Below, in pieces: positions 1-4,974 of a DNA stretch of 5,588 bases. A program made the translations under genes and the position numbers. The stretch spans positions 1 through 5,588 of the forward strand of contig JAVBQS010000100.1 of NCBI GenBank assembly GCA_031548835.1. Reading direction: 5' to 3'. This DNA comes from WQTU01 sp031548835. GTDB taxonomy: Bacteria > Spirochaetota > Spirochaetia > CADAEX01. Numbering within the stretch: the stretch's first letter is position 1; every line of letters begins with the position of its first letter. Below the pieces are notes generated by a model. The model ran no database searches and had not been told where the DNA came from. It was given only the letters and a program-made list of their open reading frames with translations.

Positions 1-1
1 G

Positions 2-193
2 CCAATCGCTTTATATGGGGCCGGAATTTATTTTCAGGTAAAAAATATTGACTTAGTTTTAACAAGCCTGATACTGAAAATAGTTTCAGGCTTATTTTTA
101 TATAACCGCTTTTTATCAATTCTTGAATCAATTAAACATTATTTATTGTTAAACTTATTAAAGGGCAGTCTAAAATATTTTAAATCTGATTAA
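2..193 (+). CDS. Possible 3' end of an unrecognised upstream gene (partial)
   Basis: This frame is open from the window edge to a TAA at 191-193, about 63 codons, which is longer than expected by chance in DNA this AT-rich. The product would be hydrophobic and basic, beginning PIALYGAGIYFQVKNIDLVL and ending in KYFKSD. Codon choice (TTA, ATA, AAA, TCA) resembles the rest of the window. I do not recognise a family; a membrane-associated C-terminus, such as that of some glycosyltransferases, is only a guess. Against it, the terminator-like hairpin at 64-99 lies inside the frame. A different frame closes with TGA at 49-51, just before that hairpin, and could be the real gene end instead. The two readings exclude each other. 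Confidence 0.25.
   Translation, partial: PIALYGAGIYFQVKNIDLVLTSLILKIVSGLFLYNRFLSILESIKHYLLLNLLKGSLKYFKSD
64..99 (+). terminator. Rho-independent terminator-like hairpin
   Basis: Bases 64-75 pair with 82-93 (AAGCCTGATACT against AGTTTCAGGCTT) with one T-T mismatch, giving a 12-position stem and a six-base loop, GAAAAT. The stem is followed by ATTTTTATAT, a T-rich tract on the plus strand. This suits termination of a plus-strand gene ending upstream, for example one closing at the TGA at 49-51. The reverse direction has a weaker T-run, so bidirectional use is possible but less likely. The reading frame at 2-193 passes through it, which lowers certainty. Confidence 0.55.
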
Positions 194-253
194 ATTATAT
201 AAGACATTGTTTGATATTCCATGCTGTCATTGATAAACAGGCATTTATTAAAC

Positions 254-283
254 TTGACAAAATATAGCCACAGTAGCTATATT
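254..283 (+). promoter_or_regulatory. Promoter of the toxin-antitoxin operon
   Basis: A perfect -35 hexamer TTGACA (254-259) is separated by 18 bases from TATATT (278-283), which matches the -10 consensus at five of six positions. Initiation about seven bases downstream would fall at 290, on the first base of the ATG chosen for the antitoxin. This predicts a leaderless or nearly leaderless mRNA. It agrees with the absence of any Shine-Dalgarno sequence before 290, 296 or 221. An A/T-rich box at 259-266 could also serve as an archaeal TATA element with the same start point, so the promoter alone does not settle the domain of life. Confidence 0.6.
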
Positions 284-285
284 TT
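259..285. promoter_or_regulatory. Inverted-repeat operator, probable autoregulation site of the TA pair
   Basis: A perfect 10-bp inverted repeat (AAAATATAGC at 259-268, GCTATATTTT at 276-285) surrounds a seven-base centre. It covers the promoter spacer and the whole -10 hexamer. Phd/YefM-type antitoxins bind palindromes over their own promoters, and their toxins modulate that binding. A dimer bound here would block RNA polymerase directly. The symmetry is seen in the sequence; the regulatory role is inferred from the family. Confidence 0.55.
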
Positions 286-289
286 AAAT

Positions 290-580
290 ATGATTATGGT
301 AGGTATAAAAGAATTAAAAAATCAGCTTTCAAGATATCTCCAATATGTAAAAGAGGGGGAAAAGGTAGTTATTACAGAGCATAATAAAATAATTGCAGAA
401 ATATCTGTTCCGGAAAAAACGGGAGGTATGTTAGAAATGGAAGAAAAATTGCAGCAGCTTAACAGGGATGGAAAAATAATTCTTGCAAAAAGAAATGAAT
501 CATATGCAAAAATGCCTGAGTATAATAATAAGATAGACTGGAAATCAATATATAATGAAAGCAGAAAGGAAAAAAGATAA
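290..580 (+). CDS. Phd/YefM-family antitoxin of a VapBC-type module
   Basis: The predicted 96-residue protein neutralises the PIN-domain RNase encoded next to it and probably represses the shared promoter. Its N-terminus, MIMVGIKELKNQLSRYLQYV followed by KEGEKVVITEHNKIIAEISVP, has the typical Phd/YefM fold signature. That signature is a short strand, a helix with the ELKNxLSxYL pattern, and the EGExVxIT...IAxI strand pair (about residues 3-43). The lysine- and glutamate-rich C-terminal half, including IDWKSIYNESRKEKR, is expected to be flexible and to wrap the toxin. The frame is also open upstream to an ATG at 221, but those 23 extra codons would be encoded across the promoter and operator and are unlike the family. 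ATG 296 is an equally valid start. There is no ribosome-binding site, consistent with leaderless translation. The gene overlaps the toxin gene by one base (TAATG). Base composition is more AT-rich than in the metabolic genes downstream, which fits mobile TA modules. Confidence 0.85.
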   Translation: MIMVGIKELKNQLSRYLQYVKEGEKVVITEHNKIIAEISVPEKTGGMLEMEEKLQQLNRDGKIILAKRNESYAKMPEYNNKIDWKSIYNESRKEKR

Positions 581-1017
581 TGCTTTCTTATTTTGATTCT
601 TCTGTGCTTTTATCAATATTATTGGATGAAAAGCAGAAAGAAGAAGCATATTTTCTCTGGAAAAATGCAGGCATAAGAGTAAGTTCAATATTATTAAAAA
701 TAGAGTCAGTTATTGTGCTAAGAAGAATTTATGAGCAATATAAAGCAAAATTGCCTGCTAACTGGCTTAAGAGAAAAGCAGAAGAACTGAAAGAATTTTT
801 GAACGAAGTAAATTACAGAATAATAGATAACGAAATAGAAAAAACAATATTTTTAAAAAAAGAGCTATCAAAATGCCGCACGCTGGATGCAATTCATATT
901 GCAACAGCTCTGCAATTCAGGGAAATAACAAATGGTGAAAATATAAATCTATATAGTTTTGATACAGCAATGCATGAACTTGCAAAAAGTTATAAATTCA
1001 TGACAAATAAGCTGTAA
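580..1017 (+). CDS. PIN-domain ribonuclease toxin, VapC-type
   Basis: The 145-residue protein matches the usual length of a VapC toxin, a Mg2+-dependent endoribonuclease that cuts tRNA, rRNA or mRNA when freed from its antitoxin. The expected acidic active-site residues are visible: D6 in the N-terminal strand (YFDSS), E42 (LLKIES), D103 in RTLDAIHIATAL, and D128 in SFDTAM. The RTLDAIHIATAL block is the most diagnostic part. The catalytic quartet is complete and there is no internal stop, so the toxin looks functional. The start codon overlaps the antitoxin stop as TAATG. An AAGGA at 566-570, nine bases upstream, supports it, so translation is probably coupled to the antitoxin. The exact RNA target cannot be read from the sequence. 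Confidence 0.88.
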   Translation: MLSYFDSSVLLSILLDEKQKEEAYFLWKNAGIRVSSILLKIESVIVLRRIYEQYKAKLPANWLKRKAEELKEFLNEVNYRIIDNEIEKTIFLKKELSKCRTLDAIHIATALQFREITNGENINLYSFDTAMHELAKSYKFMTNKL

Positions 1018-1072
1018 ATTCCAACCTTTAACAATATCTATCCTATTTTCCTGGTACTGGCCTTTTCTGCAT

Positions 1073-1148
1073 TATTCCGGTGAAAACCTAAAGAACCATG
1101 AGATAAATCGGAATATTTGACCATATCACCTACGCCGGGATGACAAGC
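1073..1148. repeat. Degenerate intergenic palindromic repeat (REP-like remnant)
   Basis: TATTCCG at 1073-1079 is the exact reverse complement of CGGAATA at 1109-1115. ATTATTCCGG at 1071-1080 also matches the reverse complement of CCGGGATGAC (1135-1144) at seven of ten positions. The motifs ATTCCGGTGAAAACC and CGCCGGGATGACAAGC look like the outer ends of the GTCATTCCGG...CCGGGATGAC intergenic palindromes scattered in many bacterial genomes. The copy is decayed and more GC-rich than its surroundings. Its identity as a repeat is inference from one copy. Confidence 0.35.
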
Positions 1149-1155
1149 TTATCAC

Positions 1156-1187
1156 GGGAGACGGGACAGAATCTCCTTCTTTATTTA
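1156..1187 (+). terminator. Weak terminator-like hairpin downstream of the toxin gene
   Basis: GGAGA (1157-1161) pairs with TCTCC (1172-1176), extendable by one G-U pair, around a ten-base loop. A T-rich run, TTCTTTATTT, follows. It lies about 140 bases after the toxin stop codon, and no better terminator is seen nearer. The stem is short and the T-run is interrupted, so this is only a candidate end for the toxin-antitoxin transcript. Confidence 0.3.
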
Positions 1188-1250
1188 TCATATCACTTTA
1201 ATATCTATGTGTATCTTTTTTCATACGCTTATTAATACCAATCATGTTAA

Positions 1251-1284
1251 TTTTTATCAGTTAAGTACAGGTAATTGATAAAAA
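1251..1284. promoter_or_regulatory. 13-bp AT-rich palindrome, candidate operator or RNA hairpin
   Basis: TTTTTATCAGTTA (1251-1263) is the inverse of TAATTGATAAAAA (1272-1284) with a single G-T difference, around the eight-base centre AGTACAGG. It lies 112 bases before the aminotransferase start. No T-run follows on the plus strand, so it is not a standard terminator for that direction. A protein-binding site for control of the cluster is as plausible as an RNA hairpin; which one it is cannot be decided here. Confidence 0.4.
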
Positions 1285-1324
1285 CCGGCATAGAAGTTAT
1301 AATTTTTTAAGTTTTTCTATTTTA

Positions 1325-1338
1325 ATTACCTCCTTTTG
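1325..1338 (-). other. Orphan Shine-Dalgarno-like motif on the minus strand
   Basis: On the minus strand this reads AAAAGGAGGTAATT, an almost ideal ribosome-binding site. No ATG, GTG or TTG follows at working distance. The frame that would begin with ATA six to nine bases downstream is closed by TAA after seven codons (IEKLKKL). It may mark a deleted or decayed divergent gene. Alternatively, on the plus strand, its CCTCC (1329-1333) can pair with the GGAGG at 1386-1390 of the aminotransferase leader. Confidence 0.3.
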
Positions 1339-1385
1339 AGCAGTGTGTTAAAGTAGTTTCTTAAGCAAGTTAATAATGTTTACCC

Positions 1386-1390
1386 GGAGG
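1386..1390 (+). promoter_or_regulatory. Ribosome-binding site that fixes the aminotransferase start
   Basis: GGAGG ends five bases before the ATG at 1396, a workable distance. The in-frame TTG at 1393 is only two bases away and can be discarded as the start. Confidence 0.75.
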
Positions 1391-1395
1391 GATTG

Positions 1396-2580
1396 ATGGC
1401 AGTCTCAAAAAATGTAGTTAGCGCAATGGAAAACTCATCCTGGATAAGAAAAATGTTTGAGACAGGAGCAGTTTTAAAAGCAAAATATGGCGAAGAAAAT
1501 GTATTTGATTTCAGCCTTGGAAATCCTAATATTGATCCGCCTGCAGATTTTTCAAAAGCGCTTGCAGAATATACAAAAAATGCAAAACCTGGTATGCATG
1601 CATATATGCCTAATGCAGGATATCAGGATGTAAGAGAAAAAATTGCTGCATATGTAAGCAAAACAGAAGGCGTTGAAATTCATGCAGCAAATATTGTAAT
1701 GACATGCGGCGCAGCCGGCGCAATGAATATTGTATTAAAAACAATTATTAATCCCGGCGATAATATAATTGTAATAACACCTTACTTTGCAGAATATGAT
1801 GCATATATTGCAAACCACGGCGGACAGATTATAAAAGCTGCATCAGGGCCTGATTTTGATCTTGTGCCTGAAAATATTGAAAAAGCAATAAATGATAAAA
1901 CTCAAGGCATAATTATCAACTCTCCCAACAATCCTTCAGGAAAAGTATATAGCGAAGAGACAATAAAAAAACTTGCTGCAATGCTTGAAAGAAAAAGTAA
2001 AGAGCGGGGAAAGGCTATCTATCTTTTAAGCGATGAGCCATATAAAAAAATTGTATATGATGGCATAAAAGTTCCATCTGTTATTAAAGCATACAAGCAC
2101 AGTGTTATATTAACTTCTTACTCAAAAGATCTTTCTCTTCCAGGCGAGAGAATCGGCTGGGTTGCAGTTAATCCTGCTGCAGAAGATATTGCAAATCTTA
2201 TGGGCGGAATAATAATGTGCAACAGAGTTTTAGGCTATGTAAATGCTCCTGCAATAATGCAGAAAATTGTTGCAGAATTCCAGGGAAGAAGTGTTGATAT
2301 AGATTTTTACAAAAAGAAAAGGGACAGAATTTCAGAAATACTTAAAAATATAGGTTATGAATTTACAAAACCGGAAGGAGCTTTTTACCTCTTTCCAAAA
2401 GCTCCTGGCGGAGATGACCTTAAAGTTGTGGATGCACTCCAGAATGAAAAAATACTTGTTGTTCCTGGAAGAGGATTCGGAACTCCTGGGTATTTTAGAA
2501 TTGCTTACTGTGTTTCTGACAAAGTAATTGAGGGAGCTGCTGTTGGTTTTAAAAAAGCATTTGATGCGCTTAAAAAATAA
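1396..2580 (+). CDS. PLP-dependent class I/II aminotransferase, probably acting on aromatic amino acids
   Basis: This 394-residue protein has normal length for a fold-type I aminotransferase (AspC-like family). It moves an amino group between an amino acid and a 2-oxo acid in the cytoplasm. Visible landmarks are NSPNNPSG (residues 175-182), whose asparagine contacts the cofactor, and D213-E-P-Y216 in LLSDEPYKKIVYDG, where the aspartate pairs with the pyridine nitrogen. K244 in SYSKDLSLPGERIGW is the Schiff-base lysine, with R252 nearby as phosphate ligand. R368 in GYFRIAY binds the substrate carboxylate. All catalytic residues are present. The start is ATG 1396, placed by GGAGG at 1386-1390. 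The gene stands 166 bases before iorA on the same strand. With iorAB and paaK beside it, the most reasonable substrates are phenylalanine, tyrosine or tryptophan, giving the arylpyruvates that IorAB uses. That specificity comes from context, since aspartate- and alanine-specific relatives share the same motifs. Confidence 0.9.
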   Translation: MAVSKNVVSAMENSSWIRKMFETGAVLKAKYGEENVFDFSLGNPNIDPPADFSKALAEYTKNAKPGMHAYMPNAGYQDVREKIAAYVSKTEGVEIHAANIVMTCGAAGAMNIVLKTIINPGDNIIVITPYFAEYDAYIANHGGQIIKAASGPDFDLVPENIEKAINDKTQGIIINSPNNPSGKVYSEETIKKLAAMLERKSKERGKAIYLLSDEPYKKIVYDGIKVPSVIKAYKHSVILTSYSKDLSLPGERIGWVAVNPAAEDIANLMGGIIMCNRVLGYVNAPAIMQKIVAEFQGRSVDIDFYKKKRDRISEILKNIGYEFTKPEGAFYLFPKAPGGDDLKVVDALQNEKILVVPGRGFGTPGYFRIAYCVSDKVIEGAAVGFKKAFDALKK

Positions 2581-2705
2581 TCAATCCGGTTATATTAAGA
2601 AAGTAACGGCAGTAAAAAGATTTCTCTTCTACGTCTTAGACAGCACAGGAATAATTATAAGAAAGATTTAGGCTATATGCCTTATGTGAGATAAAATTGA
2701 TTAAT

Positions 2706-2727
2706 CTGATGCAAATCAGCTTTGCAT
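2706..2727 (+). promoter_or_regulatory. Two mutually exclusive small hairpins just before the iorA ribosome-binding site
   Basis: CTGAT (2706-2710) can pair with ATCAG (2715-2719) around a GCAA loop of the GNRA type. Alternatively, ATGCAAA (2709-2715) pairs perfectly with TTTGCAT (2721-2727) around TCAGC. The two stems share bases and cannot coexist. The longer one ends five bases before the AAGGAG at 2733-2738. The remaining gap, 2581-2705, shows only AGGC-TATAT-GCCT (a weak stem near 2670-2682). I saw no convincing promoter or terminator there, so read-through from the aminotransferase gene is possible. Any regulatory role is speculative. Confidence 0.3.
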
Positions 2728-2746
2728 AAATTAAGGAGTTTGTAAA

Positions 2747-4351
2747 ATGGCAGAACAAGTACTGCTTGGAGATGAGGCAATTGCGCTGGGCGCCATACAT
2801 TCAGGGCTTTCAAATGCTTATGGATATCCCGGAACCCCTTCTTCAGAAATTATGGAATATCTTATTAAATATTCGGAAAAAACCAAAAAGATTCATGCTT
2901 CATGGTGCAGCAATGAAAAGACAGCTTATGAAGATGCGCTTGGAGTATCTCTTGCAGGAAAAAGAACAATAGTAACAATGAAGCATGTAGGGCTTAATGT
3001 TGCTGCAGATCCTTTTATCAATTCTGCTCTTTTAAAAATTAATGGCGGGCTTATTATTGTTGTTGCAGATGATCCTGGAATGCACTCATCGCAGGATGAA
3101 CAGGACAGCAGATTTTATGCTGATTTTGCAAAAGTACCATGCTTTGAACCTGTTAATCAGCAGGAAGCTTATGAGATGATGGGCGAAGCATTTGAACTTT
3201 CTGAAAAATATAATCTTCCTGTTATGATGAGAATTGTAACACGGCTTGCGCACTCAAGAGCAGTTGTTGTTACAAAAGAAGAAAAACCCCAGAACAAAAA
3301 TAAAAAAACAGATGACAGCACATCATGGATGCTTCTTCCTGCTTATGCAAGAAGGCAATGGGACAGACTTATTTCAAAGTATGATGATATTTCAAAAAAA
3401 TCGGAAGATTCAAAATATAATCAGCTTAATATAAATCCTAATTTTAAAAAATATGGAATTATTACAACAGGGCTTGGAAAAAATTACTATCTTGAAAATG
3501 CTTCAGAACTTGCTGTTAAGCCTTCTCATTTACATATAGGATTTTATCCATATCCTGCTGAAAAAATAAAAAAACTTGCAGATAGTGTTGAAAAAATAAT
3601 TTTAATAGAAGAAGGATATCCTTTTATTGAGCCAAAGCTTCGCGGAATATTAAAGCAGCCTATTATTATAGAAGGAAAGATTGATAAAAAAATTCCGCCT
3701 ACAGGCGAACTTAATCCTGACAACATAAGGCCTGCTCTTGGCCTTAGTGAAAGAAAAAGCCTTGCATCTGTTGAAAAACTTCCAGGAAGGCCGCCGCAGC
3801 TTTGTCAGGGCTGCCCCCATATTGATTCATATAATCTTATTAAAGAAGCATTATCAGGCTGCAAGGAAAGCCTTGTTGCAGCAGATATTGGCTGTTATGC
3901 GCTTGGAGCAATGCCTCCATACTCTGCAATAGAAACAATTATTTGTATGGGAGCTTCCATAGGCACAGCAAAAGGAGCGGCAGAAGCAGGGCTTAAACCT
4001 GCTGTTGCAGTTATTGGAGACAGTACTTTTTACCATTCAGGAATGACATCTCTTGTTGATGCTATATCAGCTAACGCTCCAATGACGCTTTTTATACTTG
4101 ATAACTGCACAGTGGCAATGACAGGCGGGCAGGAGACAATTCTTCCATCATCAAAACTTGAGGCTGTAGTTAAAGGGCTTGGAGTTGACCCGGCTCATAT
4201 AAAGACAATTGTTCCTCTTAGAAAAAATCATGATGAAAATGTAAAAATAGTTAAAGAAGAAATTGCATATGAAGGCCTTTCAGTAATTCTTTCTGTAAGA
4301 GAATGTATAGAAGAGACAAAAAGGCGGCTCAAAAAGGAGAAAAGTAAATAA
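2747..4351 (+). CDS. iorA: Indolepyruvate:ferredoxin oxidoreductase, alpha subunit, lacking the ferredoxin domain
   Basis: IorA is the large, thiamine-diphosphate-binding subunit of the enzyme that converts arylpyruvates plus CoA to arylacetyl-CoA, CO2 and reduced ferredoxin. The 534 residues show the family order. The N-terminal pyrimidine-binding domain has GYPGTPSSE (26-34), WCSNEKTAYEDALG, VTMKHVGLNVAADP and DDPGMHSSQDEQDSR. A lysine-rich linker follows, then a transketolase C-terminal-like domain at about 235-305. The TPP-diphosphate-binding domain has LCQGCPH (C353, C356), GDSTFYHSG (424-432) and D452-N453 before TVAMTGGQ. Classical IorA proteins run to about 600-650 residues and end in a two-cluster [4Fe-4S] ferredoxin module. 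Here the chain stops about 14 residues after C520 in SVREC, with a KKEKSK tail and no CxxCxxC motif. AAGGAG (2733-2738), eight bases before the ATG, supports the start. The stop overlaps the iorB start (TAATG), so truncation by sequencing error looks unlikely. Confidence 0.93.
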   Translation: MAEQVLLGDEAIALGAIHSGLSNAYGYPGTPSSEIMEYLIKYSEKTKKIHASWCSNEKTAYEDALGVSLAGKRTIVTMKHVGLNVAADPFINSALLKINGGLIIVVADDPGMHSSQDEQDSRFYADFAKVPCFEPVNQQEAYEMMGEAFELSEKYNLPVMMRIVTRLAHSRAVVVTKEEKPQNKNKKTDDSTSWMLLPAYARRQWDRLISKYDDISKKSEDSKYNQLNINPNFKKYGIITTGLGKNYYLENASELAVKPSHLHIGFYPYPAEKIKKLADSVEKIILIEEGYPFIEPKLRGILKQPIIIEGKIDKKIPPTGELNPDNIRPALGLSERKSLASVEKLPGRPPQLCQGCPHIDSYNLIKEALSGCKESLVAADIGCYALGAMPPYSAIETIICMGASIGTAKGAAEAGLKPAVAVIGDSTFYHSGMTSLVDAISANAPMTLFILDNCTVAMTGGQETILPSSKLEAVVKGLGVDPAHIKTIVPLRKNHDENVKIVKEEIAYEGLSVILSVRECIEETKRRLKKEKSK

Positions 4352-4914
4352 TGAAATTCGATGTAATATTGGCTGGCGTCGGCGGGCAGGGTGTTTTATC
4401 GCTTGCTGCAATAATTGCAACAGGCGCCATGAAAGATAATTTAAAAGTTAGGCAGTCTGAAGTTCATGGAATGGCGCAGCGCGGGGGGGCAGTTCTTTCA
4501 CACCTTAGAATTTCAGACTCTGAAATAGCAAGCGATCTTGTGCCTAAAGGGGCAGCATCTCTTGTATTAAGCATGGAACCTCTTGAATCATTAAGGTATG
4601 TGGATTTTCTTTCGCCTGACGGCAGCATAGTAACTGCCGCAGAGCCATTTATAAACATACCTGACTATCCTGAAATTGAAACTATTTATGAAAAAATAAG
4701 AAAATTTAAGAACCATAAAATAGTAGATTCTGTTGCGCTGGCAAAAAAAGCAGGTTCATCAAGAGCTGTAAATATGGTTATAATAGGAGCAGCATCTGGG
4801 ATTTTGCCTGTTGCAAAATCATCGCTAAAAGCTGCTATAGAAGAACTTTTTTCTTCAAAAGGAAAAGAGATTGTAGATATAAATATTAAAGCTTTTGAGC
4901 TGGGAGCAGAATAG
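4351..4914 (+). CDS. iorB: Indolepyruvate:ferredoxin oxidoreductase, beta subunit
   Basis: IorB is the small (gamma-domain) subunit that joins IorA to form the active 2-oxoacid:ferredoxin oxidoreductase and helps bind CoA. The 187-residue protein has usual family length. It begins with the glycine-rich AGVGGQGVLSLAAIIATGA (residues 8-26). SEVHGMAQRGGAV (36-48) is the signature of this subunit, followed by HLRIS and MEPLESLRY. The gene begins inside the iorA stop codon (TAATG), and AGGAG at 4335-4339 lies eleven bases upstream within iorA, so the two are translationally coupled and probably made in equal amounts. The two glycines of MAQRGG are encoded in a run of seven Gs (4483-4489), out of character for this AT-rich gene. 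No cysteine cluster motif is present, so IorB does not supply the iron-sulfur centres missing from IorA. Confidence 0.93.
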   Translation: MKFDVILAGVGGQGVLSLAAIIATGAMKDNLKVRQSEVHGMAQRGGAVLSHLRISDSEIASDLVPKGAASLVLSMEPLESLRYVDFLSPDGSIVTAAEPFINIPDYPEIETIYEKIRKFKNHKIVDSVALAKKAGSSRAVNMVIIGAASGILPVAKSSLKAAIEELFSSKGKEIVDINIKAFELGAE

Positions 4915-4974
4915 TTATAATTTTTATCCGGCGTATGATAAAGATCCGGGTTTATAACAATATGGAGCGGAATA

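Larger units (their letters stand above)
1018..1395. other. Non-coding region between the TA operon and the metabolic cluster
   Basis: No convincing gene is present on either strand. The longest plus-strand possibility (31 codons, 1140-1235) has no ribosome-binding site and a composition like random AT-rich sequence. The region holds a degenerate palindromic repeat (1073-1148), a weak terminator-like hairpin (1156-1187), a 13-bp AT-rich palindrome (1251-1284), a minus-strand Shine-Dalgarno-like motif (1325-1338), and the start site of the aminotransferase. An AATAAT at 1372-1377 could be a -10 element, but no good -35 stands 16-18 bases upstream. I therefore do not call a promoter for the cluster. 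Confidence 0.7.

Noticed and set aside
1..51. Seventeen-codon frame ending in TGA at 49-51
   Set aside because: It is well placed before the hairpin at 64-99, but it is too short to recognise and its CGC/CGG arginine codons are unusual here. It is noted as an alternative gene end, not annotated.
221..289. N-terminal extension of the antitoxin starting at ATG 221
   Set aside because: It has no ribosome-binding site, is encoded across the predicted promoter and operator, and adds residues unlike the Phd/YefM N-terminus. The conserved region begins right after ATG 290/296. A TATA-like TTATATAA at 195-202 leaves a small chance of use.
1140..1235. A 31-codon open frame in the intergenic region
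   Set aside because: It has no ribosome-binding site, overlaps the repeat remnant, and its composition is that of AT-rich noise.
1018..1395. CRISPR array, tRNA or known riboswitch
   Set aside because: There are no regularly spaced repeats, no cloverleaf, and no riboswitch core recognisable to me.
3544..4036. Minus-strand and alternate-frame openings within iorA
   Set aside because: They lie inside a strongly conserved coding region and lack ribosome-binding sites; they are shadows of iorA codon bias.
4915..4974. Terminator or promoter between iorB and paaK
   Set aside because: GTTATAA/TTATAAC and TTTATC/GATAAA inverted repeats are short with large or unstable loops and no T-run follows; ATCCGG occurs twice as a direct repeat. 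This is too weak to call an operon break.
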